Of a stretch of 64,000 nucleotides of DNA, positions 19,493-28,058 are shown one piece after another. The DNA comes from Roseburia hominis (GTDB taxonomy: Bacteria; Bacillota; Clostridia; Lachnospirales; Lachnospiraceae): the NCBI GenBank assembly GCA_021771815.1, contig JAETOE010000009.1:1-64000 (forward strand). The letters run 5' to 3'. Below the pieces are notes generated by a model. It was not told the DNA's origin and searched no databases. It saw only the letters and a program-made list of their open reading frames with translations. The position numbers and the translations under genes are program-made. Numbering within the stretch: position 1 is the stretch's first letter; each line of letters opens with the position of its first letter.

Positions 19493-20209
19493 GTGTTAGA
19501 GGATTATGTAGTTGTAGATCTGGAAATGACGGGGCTGAATGCGAAGACGGATGCAATCCTTGAGGTAGGCGCAGTCCGCGTGCGCGGCGGAAGACAAGTG
19601 GAGGAGTACGGCGCACTGCTTAGAACCGAAAAGCCGCTTGCCGATAAGGTGCAGGAGCTTACCGGGATCACGCGGGAGATGGTACAGACCGGCGCGGATC
19701 CTGAGCGGGCGATGGCGGAATTTTTTGATTTTTTGGGAGCGGATATCCTTGTCGGGCAGAATGTGATCTTTGATTACGGCTTTTTGAAGCAGTGGGCGGT
19801 GAACCATGGAATTGCGTTTGAGCGGGAAGCGGCGGACACCTTGAAGCTCGCAAGGCGTTTCCTGCCCGCCGAACGGAAGAAGGACCTGGAGAGCTTATGC
19901 GCGTATTATCAGATCAAACGGGCAAGAGCGCACCGCGCGCTCGATGATGCAAGAGAGACGGGGGAGATTTTCGAACGGCTGAAAGCGGAGTATGGGGCGG
20001 CATGCCCGGAAGCATTTTTGCCGCATCCGCTTATATATCGGGCAAAAAAACAGACGCCCGCGACGGGGCGTCAGATGGATGGTTTGAGGCGGTACGCAGC
20101 CTATTACGGAATCGCTGAAGCAGAGATTCCTGTGCAGATGACGCGCAGCGAGGCGTCGAGACTTTTGGATCGCTGGATCTTAAAGTACGGACGGATGCCA
20201 AGACGCTAG
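19493..20209 (+). CDS. DEDDh 3'-5' exonuclease (DnaQ/PolC epsilon-like)
   Basis: A 238-residue cytoplasmic nuclease. The exonuclease motifs are in order: ExoI VVDLEMTG (D9, E11), ExoII GQNVIFDYGFL, and ExoIII AHRALDDARET with the His of the DEDDh class. The C-terminal 60 residues are extra, after the standard about 170-residue domain, and are of unknown role (a helical segment rich in Arg and Ala). Translation starts at GTG 19493 with GGAGG 7 bases upstream; no ATG fits. It lies close behind the radical SAM gene and is convergent with the TPR-like gene. Confidence 0.9.
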   Translation: MLEDYVVVDLEMTGLNAKTDAILEVGAVRVRGGRQVEEYGALLRTEKPLADKVQELTGITREMVQTGADPERAMAEFFDFLGADILVGQNVIFDYGFLKQWAVNHGIAFEREAADTLKLARRFLPAERKKDLESLCAYYQIKRARAHRALDDARETGEIFERLKAEYGAACPEAFLPHPLIYRAKKQTPATGRQMDGLRRYAAYYGIAEAEIPVQMTRSEASRLLDRWILKYGRMPRR

Positions 20210-20240
20210 ATTTGCGCGTCTTCCTTCTTGCGCAGCCGCC

Positions 20241-20858
20241 TTAGTCAGAAGTATGCTCTGCGCTTTCCTTCTCGCGCAGACGTCTTACGATGGAGTCACG
20301 CTGCGGGGAATCAAGCAATTCTGCCTGTGCAATGAGCGTCTTAAGTGCCCCGGTATCCCCTTCTTCAAGATAAAGGTCAGCGAGCAGCAGATAATTTAGG
20401 CTGTGGTCAAGTCCGCAGGCGACGCCGCCTTCAAGCACGGTCTTCGCTTCCGCCTTATGTCCGAGTGAAAGAAGAGCCTGTGCGTATGAGACGACGGTAC
20501 GGCAGAGAAGCGCGTAATTGTCGTCGCATTCAGTAAGCGTTTCGAGGTTGGCGGGACCGTATTTTAACTTTAAGTCGGTGTTGCTCTGTCCTCCAAGATT
20601 TAATATTTTCTTTTCGGATAAGCCGGTGAGCGTCTCTTCACACGCTTTTATTTCAGAATTGTCATAGATACCCATTGGAAAATTTTCGAAAGGTATGGTA
20701 ATATAGGGAAGTCCGCTGATATCCTGGCGGCGGGTACGGTTCGCTTCGTTTTCGCGTGCCCAGAATTCTTCTTCGGCGTTTGTCTGGATTGCGCTGCTCT
20801 TTTTCCGCAGGTAGGCGAATAAGAAGATGAAAAATATAAAAAGACCTAAAAATATCAT
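20241..20858 (-). CDS. membrane-anchored TPR-like hypothetical protein
   Basis: A 205-residue protein with an N-terminal membrane helix (about 1-17, MIFLGLFIFFIFLFAYL), a basic stretch, then a cytoplasmic domain. Residues about 110-190 form helix pairs with TPR-like spacing (YAQALLSLGHKAEAKTVLEGGV, YLLLADLYLEEGDTGALKTLI). No catalytic motif is visible. TPR modules usually mediate protein contacts; the partner is unknown. AAAGGAATT precedes the ATG. Its start codon overlaps the plus-strand ATG of a short rejected frame, and a small membrane gene is divergent just to the right. Confidence 0.7.
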   Translation of the reverse strand: MIFLGLFIFFIFLFAYLRKKSSAIQTNAEEEFWARENEANRTRRQDISGLPYITIPFENFPMGIYDNSEIKACEETLTGLSEKKILNLGGQSNTDLKLKYGPANLETLTECDDNYALLCRTVVSYAQALLSLGHKAEAKTVLEGGVACGLDHSLNYLLLADLYLEEGDTGALKTLIAQAELLDSPQRDSIVRRLREKESAEHTSD

Positions 20859-20938
20859 GAGGAAATTCCTTTCTTGTGAGTGTTGTGGAAAGACCTGTCC
20901 GCTATATGCGCGCAGGCATCGGAAAGGCGGTAATAAGC

Positions 20939-21043
20939 ATGTATGATTTTGGTAAGAAAAAGAACAGAAAGCTGCTTGCTGGCGTTGTAATTGTCATCGT
21001 AGCGACAATGCTTCTGACAACAGTGCTTGCGGCGTTCCTGTAA
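20939..21043 (+). CDS. 34-residue single-pass membrane protein
   Basis: A short frame with a basic N-terminus (MYDFGKKKNRKLL) and one hydrophobic helix that reaches the C-terminus (VVIVIVATMLLTTVL). AAAGGCGG lies about 8 bases before the ATG. Short peptides with this N-terminus plus a single helix are, to my recollection, common in related Lachnospiraceae. Function unknown. It ends just before the promoter and tandem-repeat region of the VanW gene. Confidence 0.65.
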   Translation: MYDFGKKKNRKLLAGVVIVIVATMLLTTVLAAFL

Positions 21044-21123
21044 GATGATTTTCACCAATCCGCTTTCATGTAAAATATACTAAAAATAACGGGGCGCGTC
21101 AAATATATTCGTGGTTATGCACC

Positions 21124-21151
21124 TTGAAAATGAAAGCAATTATGTTATAAT
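21124..21151 (+). promoter_or_regulatory. promoter upstream of the VanW-domain gene
   Basis: TTGAAA (21124-21129), 16 bases, TATAAT (21146-21151). The -10 is the left arm of the palindrome that opens the 71-bp repeat, so a second TATAAT-like box lies on the opposite strand as well. Confidence 0.65.
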
Positions 21152-21304
21152 GTCGGCAGACATTATAACTGCCGGATGGCATAAGCTGCCATGCAGGGCA
21201 TGTGCGAAGCACATGGCATAATGTCGGCAGACATTATAACTGCCGGATGGCATAAGCTGCCATGCAGGGCATGTGCGAAGCACATGGCATAATGTCGGCA
21301 GACA
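21146..21304. repeat. 71-bp tandem repeat, two copies and a partial third, hairpin-rich
   Basis: The unit beginning ATAATGTCGGCAGACA starts at 21147, again at 21218 and again (16 bases only) at 21289: exact period 71 with no visible differences. Each unit contains the palindrome TATAATGTC-GGCA-GACATTATA or its near-complete form, then CTGC..ATGGCA-TAAGC-TGCCAT-GCAG, then ATGTGC-GAA-GCACAT, i.e. three successive hairpins. The repeat lies between the promoter and the ribosome binding site, so it would form a structured leader of the VanW mRNA. An almost identical palindrome occurs at 61750-61771. Confidence 0.9.
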
Positions 21305-21342
21305 ATCGTTCGTTGAAGCTATTTTTATTTAGAGGGAAGAAT

Positions 21343-22959
21343 ATGAAGAAGAGAAATAAAATCCTGGCTATATGCTGTGGAGCTGCGGCACTTGGTATGG
21401 CGCTTGCCGTTCCGGTCACGATGCAGGCTAAGGAGGCGGATACCATCGCGGATGGTGTGTACATCGGAAATATTTATGTCGGCGGTATGACGGAGGAGGA
21501 AGCTGTTGCGGCGGTGGATGCCTATATCGCGGGCGCAGGGGAGGCAGAGCTTACGCTCTGCGCCGGAGAGCGGAGCGTATCCGTTCCGGCGGAGAGTCTT
21601 GGCATCACATTTTCGGATATGAATGTGGTGAAAGAGGCGATCGACGTAGGCAGAAGCGGTAACCTGATTAAGCGCTACAAGGACAAAAAGGACTTGGAAT
21701 ATGGCGATAAGATCATAGAACTGGAGCTTTCGGTTGATTCTGAGGCGGTGTCTACGCTTCTTGAGGAGAAGGCGCAGGAACTTAATCAGGAGGCGGTGGA
21801 CAACGGTCTTGTGCGTGAGGACGGAGCGTTCCGCATCATCAAGGGCGCGCAGGGAATCGAGGTCAATACACAGGATTCCATTGCGGCGATCGAGGATTAT
21901 ATCAGTCATGAGTGGACCGGCGGCAGTGCCGAGATTGAGCTTGTGGCGGAGATCGTAGAGCCGAGAGGAAGCGAGGAGGAGCTTGCACAGATCACGGATC
22001 TGCTGGGAAGCTACACGACGAATTACAGCGATTCCGGCAGCAACCGCTGTACGAATATTTCTGTCGCGGCAGGGAAAATCAACGGAACGGTTCTCTATCC
22101 GGGAGAGGAATTCTCTGTGTATGAGACGATCGGTCCCCTCGACGGGACAAACGGTTATGAGCTTGCAGGCGCTTATGAGAACGGACAGACGGTAGAGTCC
22201 TACGGCGGCGGTGTATGCCAGGTATCTACGACGCTGTACAACGCAGTGATTTTAGCGGAGCTTGAGGTGACGCAGCGTTCCAACCACTCCATGATCGTCA
22301 GTTATGTCAAGCCGTCGATGGATGCGGCAATCGCAGGCGATTACAAGGATCTGCGCTTTGTGAATAATTATGACATTCCGATTTACATTGAAGGTTATAC
22401 ACAGGGAAAGAATGTATACTTTAATATTTTTGGACATGAAACAAGACCCGCGAACCGTGTAGTTACTTATGAGAGCGAAGTTATTTCGCAGCAGGATCCG
22501 GGAACGCAGTTTGTCGGAACCGGTGATCCGGCGGGCTACATCGGAGTGGCGCAGGGTAAGCATATCGGTTACGTGGCAAGACTCTGGAAAGTTGTCACCG
22601 TAGACGGAGTGGAGGAGAGCCGCGAGATCTATAATAAGAGTACGTATAATGCGTCGCCGAAGATTATAAATGTCGGTACCGCGTCAGCAGACCCGAATGT
22701 CTCTGCCGTAATCGGAGCGGCGCTGGCGACCGGGGACGAGGCAACGATCTATGCGGCAGTCGCGCCGTATGTGGCAAGCGCAACGGCGATTCAGGCTCCG
22801 GTGCAGGAGACGCCGCCGCCAACGCCCGAGGAGCAGGCGATTGTCGGAACGGTGGATGAAAGTCAGGTGACGGGCACAGATGTGCCACAGGAACAGCCGC
22901 CGGTCGATCAACAGCCGCCAGCCGATCAGGGGCAGAATGCACCGGCAGACGGACAATAA
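21343..22959 (+). CDS. VanW-domain surface protein with peptidoglycan-binding-like repeats
   Basis: A 538-residue exported protein. Signal peptide about 1-29 (basic, hydrophobic, then MQAKEAD). Two putative PG_binding_4-like modules follow (about 30-215; for example IYVGGMTEEEAVAAVDAYI). The VanW domain is at about 235-370 with the hallmark YPGEEFSVYETIGP, GGGVCQVSTTLYNAVILAEL and RSNHS motifs. A G5-like stretch comes next, and a Pro/Gln-rich disordered tail ends the protein. VanW proteins occur in vancomycin clusters and widely in Clostridia; their activity is not settled. ATG 21343 with AGAGGGAAG is chosen; an earlier ATG at 21262 would translate repeat DNA. Confidence 0.9.
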   Translation: MKKRNKILAICCGAAALGMALAVPVTMQAKEADTIADGVYIGNIYVGGMTEEEAVAAVDAYIAGAGEAELTLCAGERSVSVPAESLGITFSDMNVVKEAIDVGRSGNLIKRYKDKKDLEYGDKIIELELSVDSEAVSTLLEEKAQELNQEAVDNGLVREDGAFRIIKGAQGIEVNTQDSIAAIEDYISHEWTGGSAEIELVAEIVEPRGSEEELAQITDLLGSYTTNYSDSGSNRCTNISVAAGKINGTVLYPGEEFSVYETIGPLDGTNGYELAGAYENGQTVESYGGGVCQVSTTLYNAVILAELEVTQRSNHSMIVSYVKPSMDAAIAGDYKDLRFVNNYDIPIYIEGYTQGKNVYFNIFGHETRPANRVVTYESEVISQQDPGTQFVGTGDPAGYIGVAQGKHIGYVARLWKVVTVDGVEESREIYNKSTYNASPKIINVGTASADPNVSAVIGAALATGDEATIYAAVAPYVASATAIQAPVQETPPPTPEEQAIVGTVDESQVTGTDVPQEQPPVDQQPPADQGQNAPADGQ

Positions 22960-22977
22960 GAGGATTGTGCTTTTTCT

Positions 22978-23002
22978 AAGGCTGTCTCAGAGAGACAGCC
23001 TT
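22978..23002. other. perfect hairpin between the VanW and AIR synthase-like genes
   Basis: AAGGCTGTCT (22978-22987) and AGACAGCCTT (22993-23002) form a 10-bp stem with a 5-base loop. No T-run follows on either strand, so it is a stability or processing stem rather than a clear terminator. Confidence 0.5.
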
Positions 23003-23025
23003 AAGCCTTAAACAGGAGAAGATGA

Positions 23026-24009
23026 ATGAAAGTAGGAAAAGTACCGGAGAACGTGTTGAAACGTTCCGTGTTCAAAGAAATTCATACGAGGCGTCCTGAG
23101 GTACTGCTCGGAGCAGGCGTGGGAGAGGACTGCGCGGCGGTAAAGCTTGCCCCGGACGAGACACTTGTCATGTCTACGGACCCGATTACAGGAACGGCAA
23201 AGGACATCGGTACGCTTGCAATTCTGATTACAGTGAATGATCTGGCAAGCTCCGGCGCGACTCCGGTCGGTGTGCTGCTCACGGTATTGCTGCCGGAGTC
23301 GGTGGAAGAGCCCGAATTGAGGAAAATGATGGCGCAGGTCGAAGCTGCATGCGCCCAGGCAGACGTACAGATTATGGGAGGTCACACGGAGGTGACTCCG
23401 GTCGTAAACCAGCCCGTGATTTCCGTGTGCGGTGTCGGCAAGGTAAAGGACGGCAGGCTGATTTCTACTGCGGGGGCGAGACCCGGTATGGATATTCTTG
23501 TGACAAAGTGGATTGGAATCGAGGGAACAGCGATTCTTGCAAAGGAAAAGGAAGGAGAGCTTCTTGCGAAGTTTTCCGCGCCGTTTGTAGAGAAAGCGAA
23601 GGCGTTGGATGTGTATATTTCGGTACAGTCGGAGGCCGCAGTCGCCGTCAGGTCTGGCGTTAGTGCAATGCATGACGTCACGGAGGGCGGGATATTCGGT
23701 GCGCTCTGGGAAATGGCAGAAGCATCTGGCGTCGGACTTGAAATCGACATGAAGAAGATACCGATCCGTCAGGAAACGGTAGAGGTCTGCGAATTTTTCG
23801 GACTAAATCCTTATCAGCTTATTTCCAGCGGCTGTATGCTGATGGCAGCATCGGACGGGAATACGCTGGTGCGCGAGCTGGCAAAAGCGGGCATTCCAGC
23901 GGCGATTATCGGAAAAGCCACGGAGGGGAATGACCGCGTGCTCTTAAATGAGGAGGAACGGAGATTTCTGGAACCGCCGAAGACGGATGAATTATATAAA
24001 GCGATATAA
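23026..24009 (+). CDS. AIR synthase-related protein (HypE/ThiL-like fold)
   Basis: A 327-residue cytoplasmic protein of the PurM/HypE/ThiL superfamily of ATP-dependent enzymes. The N-terminal ATP-binding half shows GVGEDCAAV, STDPITGT and NDLASSGATPVG with conserved acidic residues; GGHTEVTP and a C-terminal half (MHDVTEGGIFGALWEMAE, SSGCMLMA) complete the fold. It lacks the C-terminal PRVC-type cysteine tail of true HypE and no hydrogenase genes are nearby, so its substrate is unknown. AGGAG lies 9 bases before ATG 23026. The Lrp-family regulator follows after 77 bases. Confidence 0.85.
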   Translation: MKVGKVPENVLKRSVFKEIHTRRPEVLLGAGVGEDCAAVKLAPDETLVMSTDPITGTAKDIGTLAILITVNDLASSGATPVGVLLTVLLPESVEEPELRKMMAQVEAACAQADVQIMGGHTEVTPVVNQPVISVCGVGKVKDGRLISTAGARPGMDILVTKWIGIEGTAILAKEKEGELLAKFSAPFVEKAKALDVYISVQSEAAVAVRSGVSAMHDVTEGGIFGALWEMAEASGVGLEIDMKKIPIRQETVEVCEFFGLNPYQLISSGCMLMAASDGNTLVRELAKAGIPAAIIGKATEGNDRVLLNEEERRFLEPPKTDELYKAI

Positions 24010-24086
24010 AAGACGGTGGGCGTGCAGGAAACGGCTTTGCGGAGATTGTTTCAAACTGCACGACATCATAAAATGGAGGATCAGAA

Positions 24087-24563
24087 ATGAGAGAAAAGAT
24101 TTTGACGTTCATAGAGAAGAACAGCCGGATTGATATCAAGGAGTTGGCGATTGTCCTCGGTGTGGATGAGGCGGCAGTGCTGAACGAATTGGAGCAGATG
24201 GAGCAGGAACATATCATCTGCGGATACCATACCCTGATTGACTGGGATAAGGCAGGCATTGAGAAGGTGACGGCGTTGATCGAGGTCCGCGTCACACCAC
24301 AGCGCGGCATGGGCTTTGACAAGGTAGCGGAGCGCATCTACAACTATCCGGAGGTAAATTCTGTTTATCTGATCTCTGGCGGCTTTGATTTTATGGTGAC
24401 GATTGAGGGAAAGACGCTGCGCGAGGTATCACAGTTTGTTTCCGATAAGCTTTCCCCGCTTGATTCGGTACTCAGCACCAAGACGAACTTCATCTTAAAG
24501 AAGTACAAGGATCACGGAACCGTAATGACAGAGCAGCCCAAGGATGAAAGGATAGAGATGTAG
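24087..24563 (+). CDS. Lrp/AsnC-family transcriptional regulator
   Basis: A 158-residue regulator: N-terminal winged helix (about 1-55, IDIKELAIVLGVDEAAVLNELEQMEQEHII) and a RAM ligand-binding domain (about 70-140, LIEVRVTPQRGMGFDKVAERIYNYPEVNSVYLISGGFDFMV). Strong TGGAGG ribosome binding site. It ends one base before the aminotransferase gene, so the two are translationally coupled; such pairs typically have the regulator respond to the amino acid the enzyme handles. Confidence 0.95.
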   Translation: MREKILTFIEKNSRIDIKELAIVLGVDEAAVLNELEQMEQEHIICGYHTLIDWDKAGIEKVTALIEVRVTPQRGMGFDKVAERIYNYPEVNSVYLISGGFDFMVTIEGKTLREVSQFVSDKLSPLDSVLSTKTNFILKKYKDHGTVMTEQPKDERIEM

Positions 24564-24564
24564 C

Positions 24565-25743
24565 ATGAGAGATCCACTAAATAAAACGATTACAGAGATT
24601 CAGCCGTCCGGTATCCGTAAGTTCTTTGACGTGGTACATGAGATCGACGGGGCGATTTCCCTGGGCGTGGGCGAGCCGGATTTTGATACGCCGTGGCACA
24701 TTCGCGACGAGGGAATTTATTCGCTGGAAAAGGGAAGGACGCATTATACTTCCAATGCGGGCTTGAAGGAGTTAAAGATAGAGATTGACCGATATTTGAC
24801 GAGACATTACGGAATTTCTTATGATTATAATCATGAGATTATGGTGACGGTAGGCGGCAGTGAGGCGATCGACGCGGCAATGCGCGCGATGCTCGACCCG
24901 GGGGATGAGGTACTGATTCCGCAGCCGAGTTATGTGTCTTATGTTCCGTGCGCGGTCCTTGCGTGCGCGAAGCCGGTCATTATTGAGTTAAAGGCAGAAA
25001 ATGAATTCCGGCTGACCGCGGAGGAGCTTCGTGCGGCGATTACGCCAAAGACGAAGCTTTTGGTGCTCCCGTTCCCGAACAATCCGACGGGCGCGATTAT
25101 GGAGAAGAGCGATCTTGAGAAAATCGCGGAGGTAATAAAGGAGCATGATTTATTTGTCTTAAGCGATGAGATTTATTCCGAGCTTACATATCTGGAAAAG
25201 CATGTGTCGATTGCGTCGCTGCCGGGTATGTGGGAGCGCACGATCGTGATCAACGGTTTCTCGAAGTCGCATGCCATGACGGGCTGGCGACTTGGCTATG
25301 CCTGCGGTCCGCGTGTGATCATCGAGCAGATGCTAAAGATTCACCAGTACGCGATTATGTGCGCGCCCTCCACGAGCCAGTACGCAGGCGTGGAAGCACT
25401 CCGAAACGGAGATGAGGATGTGGCGGCAATGCGCGAGGAGTACAACGGCAGACGGCGCTATCTTTTGCACCGCATGAAAGAGATGGGACTTTCCTGTTTC
25501 GAGCCGTTCGGCGCGTTCTATATGTTCCCGTGTATCAAGGAATTTGGCATGACGTCGGATGATTTTGCGAACGAGCTTCTGCGGGCACAGAAGCTTGCAG
25601 TCGTTCCGGGAACGGCGTTCGGCGAGTGCGGAGAGGGCTTTGTCCGTATTTCCTATGCGTATTCACTGGAAAGCTTAAAGACGGCGATGGATCGTCTCGA
25701 GGCATTTGTGACAGAATTGCGCAGCAAAAATAATTGTGTATGA
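24565..25743 (+). CDS. PLP-dependent class I/II aminotransferase
   Basis: A 392-residue fold-type I aminotransferase. Visible hallmarks are GVGEPDFDTP near the N-terminus, FPNNPTGA for the cofactor-binding Asn, VLSDEIYSEL for the Asp contacting the PLP ring nitrogen, and NGFSKSHAMTGWRLGY with the Schiff-base Lys. Length is standard. Closest in style to PatA/aspartate-aromatic aminotransferases of Firmicutes; the exact amino acid is not decidable by eye. Paired with the Lrp-family gene immediately upstream. Confidence 0.94.
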   Translation: MRDPLNKTITEIQPSGIRKFFDVVHEIDGAISLGVGEPDFDTPWHIRDEGIYSLEKGRTHYTSNAGLKELKIEIDRYLTRHYGISYDYNHEIMVTVGGSEAIDAAMRAMLDPGDEVLIPQPSYVSYVPCAVLACAKPVIIELKAENEFRLTAEELRAAITPKTKLLVLPFPNNPTGAIMEKSDLEKIAEVIKEHDLFVLSDEIYSELTYLEKHVSIASLPGMWERTIVINGFSKSHAMTGWRLGYACGPRVIIEQMLKIHQYAIMCAPSTSQYAGVEALRNGDEDVAAMREEYNGRRRYLLHRMKEMGLSCFEPFGAFYMFPCIKEFGMTSDDFANELLRAQKLAVVPGTAFGECGEGFVRISYAYSLESLKTAMDRLEAFVTELRSKNNCV

Positions 25744-25791
25744 ACAGATGCCGGATTGTGATGCGTATTGCAGTCCGGCGCAGGAGATAAC

Positions 25792-26295
25792 ATGGCAGAG
25801 CTGAATATTGTGTTATATGAGCCGGAGATTCCGGCAAATACCGGAAATATCGGCAGAACCTGCGTGGCGACCGGGACGAGACTTCATCTGATCGAGCCGC
25901 TCGGGTTCCGGTTAAATGAGAAGTCCATCAAACGCGCAGGCATGGATTACTGGAATGAGTTGGATGTGACTACTTATCTAAATTGGGACGAGTTCTGCGA
26001 GAAAAATCCGGGTGTGAAAATTTATATGGCGACGACGAAGGGCAGGCATGTCTATACTGAGGTGTCCTATGAGCCGGACTGCTATATCATGTTCGGCAAG
26101 GAGAGCGCGGGGATTCCGGAGGAAATCTTAAAGGCAAATCCGGATACCTGCGTGCGGATTCCGATGATTGGGGAGACGCGCTCTCTGAATTTATCCAATT
26201 CCGTTGCGATTGTGCTTTATGAAGCGCTGCGGCAGAATCAGTTTGACCATATGAAGCTGCAGGGAGAACTGCACCGGCTGCACTGGGAGGATTAA
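25792..26295 (+). CDS. trmL: tRNA (cytidine(34)-2'-O)-methyltransferase
   Basis: A 167-residue SPOUT-class methyltransferase that methylates the wobble base ribose of tRNA-Leu species using SAM. The N-terminal NIVLYEPEIPANTGNIGRTC motif and the knotted C-terminus (MFGKESAGIPEEIL, RIPM and SLNLSNSVAIVLYEALRQ) are diagnostic. ATG 25792 follows AGGAGATAAC; an earlier in-frame codon is rejected. One base separates it from ecfA, so it heads or continues the ECF transcript. Confidence 0.95.
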   Translation: MAELNIVLYEPEIPANTGNIGRTCVATGTRLHLIEPLGFRLNEKSIKRAGMDYWNELDVTTYLNWDEFCEKNPGVKIYMATTKGRHVYTEVSYEPDCYIMFGKESAGIPEEILKANPDTCVRIPMIGETRSLNLSNSVAIVLYEALRQNQFDHMKLQGELHRLHWED

Positions 26296-26296
26296 G

Positions 26297-27163
26297 ATGG
26301 GAATTATCAAGGCAAGACAGTTGGTTCATGAATATATCAGGCGCGACGAGGAGGGCAATGTAGAGTCCATCCAGACGGCGCTCGATCATGTCGATCTGGA
26401 TGTGCAGGCGGGAGAATTTATCGCGATTCTCGGACATAACGGCTCAGGAAAGTCCACGTTGGCGAAGCACATCAACGCGCTGCTCTCACCGAGCGAGGGT
26501 TCGCTCTGGGTGGATGGGAAGGATGTCTCCGAGGAGAAAAATATTCTTCCTGTGCGCCAGACGGCGGGAATGGTGTTTCAGAATCCTGACAATCAGATCA
26601 TTGCGAGCGTTGTCGAGGAGGATGTGGGGTTTGGACCGGAGAATATCGGCGTGCCGACGGATCAAATATGGCAGCGTGTGGAGGAGAGCCTCGGCGCGGT
26701 CGGAATGCTAAAATATCGTCATCATTCGCCGAACAAGCTTTCCGGCGGGCAGAAACAGCGCGTGGCAATTGCGGGTGTTGTGGCAATGCAGCCGAAATGT
26801 ATTGTACTGGACGAGCCGACGGCGATGCTCGACCCGAACGGGCGGAAAGAAGTCATTCGAACGGCGCATGAGCTGAATCAGAAAAAGGGTGTGACGATTC
26901 TTCTGATTACACATTATATGGAAGAAGTCGTAGATGCGGATAAGGTCATTGTGATGGATCAGGGCAAGGTAGTGATGCAGGGAACGCCACGAGAGATATT
27001 TTCACAGGTCGGGAAACTCAAGGAATATCGGCTGGATGTTCCGCAGGTGACGATTCTTGCCGATCTGCTGCGGCAGTCGGGAATTGATGTGCCGATCGGT
27101 GTGCTGCGGCGGGAGGAGCTTGTGGATGCGATTCTGCGCGCGGCGCAGATTTCCGGGGAGTGA
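26297..27163 (+). CDS. ecfA1: energy-coupling factor transporter ATPase 1
   Basis: A 288-residue ABC ATPase of a group II ECF vitamin transporter. Walker A GHNGSGKST (about 49-57), Q-loop VFQNPDNQI, signature LSGGQKQR, Walker B CIVLDEPTAMLD, and H-loop ITHYM are all intact. The C-terminal domain is of the EcfA type. It acts with EcfA2 and EcfT as a shared energising module for several substrate-binding S proteins encoded elsewhere; none is in this window. Confidence 0.96.
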   Translation: MGIIKARQLVHEYIRRDEEGNVESIQTALDHVDLDVQAGEFIAILGHNGSGKSTLAKHINALLSPSEGSLWVDGKDVSEEKNILPVRQTAGMVFQNPDNQIIASVVEEDVGFGPENIGVPTDQIWQRVEESLGAVGMLKYRHHSPNKLSGGQKQRVAIAGVVAMQPKCIVLDEPTAMLDPNGRKEVIRTAHELNQKKGVTILLITHYMEEVVDADKVIVMDQGKVVMQGTPREIFSQVGKLKEYRLDVPQVTILADLLRQSGIDVPIGVLRREELVDAILRAAQISGE

Positions 27164-27166
27164 GAT

Positions 27167-28045
27167 ATGTCAATTATTTTAGATAAAGTAAATTATGTAT
27201 ACAGTGAGGAAACCGCATATCAGATTCAGGCATTGAAGGATGTGAATCTTGAGATCGGCGACGGACAGTTCATTGGGATCATCGGTCATACCGGCTCCGG
27301 GAAGTCGACATTGGTTCAACATCTGAATGGTCTGATCAAAGCGACTTCGGGTGCGATTTATTTCCATGGACAGGATATCTATGACGACGATTTTGACCTC
27401 CGTGAGCTGCGCAACCGGGTAGGACTCGTGTTCCAGTATCCGGAGCATCAGCTTTTTGAGACAACGATTTTCGATGACGTATGTTTCGGGCCGAAGAACC
27501 AGGGACTGAGTAAGGAGGAAGCGGGGCTGCGTGCTTTTGAAGCGCTGCGCAATGTCGGGCTGCCGGAGGAGCTTTACTATCAGTCGCCGTTTGACCTTTC
27601 CGGCGGGCAGAAACGCCGCGTGGCGATCGCGGGAGTGCTTGCTATGAAGCCTGAAGTTCTGATCTTGGACGAGCCGACGGCAGGACTTGACCCGGCGGGA
27701 CGCGATGAAATTCTTGATTTGATTGCGCGGATGCACAGGGAGCGCGGAATTACCGTAATTCTCGTTTCTCACAGCATGGAGGATGTTGCGAAATATGTGG
27801 AGCGAATTATCGTGATGAATCAGGGACAGGTGATGTTCGACGGTGTGCCGAAGGAAGTGTTCCGTCATTATAAGGAGCTTGAGACGATCGGGCTTGCCGC
27901 GCCGCAGGTGACGTATCTGATGCATGAATTAAAGGAGCGCGGGCTGAACGTTGACACGGATGCGACGACTGTTGCGGAGGCGCGCGCCAGTCTGATGCAG
28001 GCATTGACGGGAGTTGGTTACGGCAGGACAGATATACACCGGTAG
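27167..28045 (+). CDS. ecfA2: energy-coupling factor transporter ATPase 2
   Basis: A 292-residue paralogue of the preceding ATPase, 3 bases downstream. Walker A GHTGSGKST, Q-loop VFQYPEHQLFE, signature LSGGQKRR, Walker B LILDEPTAGLDP and the His of VSHSMED are present. The longer sequence MSIILDKVNYVYSEETAYQIQALKDVNLEI is characteristic of EcfA2. The heterodimer with EcfA1 drives uptake through EcfT. Confidence 0.96.
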   Translation: MSIILDKVNYVYSEETAYQIQALKDVNLEIGDGQFIGIIGHTGSGKSTLVQHLNGLIKATSGAIYFHGQDIYDDDFDLRELRNRVGLVFQYPEHQLFETTIFDDVCFGPKNQGLSKEEAGLRAFEALRNVGLPEELYYQSPFDLSGGQKRRVAIAGVLAMKPEVLILDEPTAGLDPAGRDEILDLIARMHRERGITVILVSHSMEDVAKYVERIIVMNQGQVMFDGVPKEVFRHYKELETIGLAAPQVTYLMHELKERGLNVDTDATTVAEARASLMQALTGVGYGRTDIHR

Positions 28046-28058
28046 GAGGAAGTAATTT

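Noticed and set aside
20857-20946. 29-residue Cys-rich frame beginning MRKFLSCECCGKTC, overlapping the small membrane gene
   Set aside because: No ribosome binding site and its start overlaps the start of the divergent gene; translation not supported.
21146-21304. CRISPR array
   Set aside because: The repeats are directly adjacent with no spacers and no cas genes are present.
21262-21342. N-terminal extension of the VanW gene through the tandem repeat
   Set aside because: Would translate repeat DNA ahead of a normal signal peptide; ATG 21343 has the ribosome binding site.
22978-23002. Rho-independent terminator after the VanW gene
   Set aside because: Perfect stem but no T-run on either strand.
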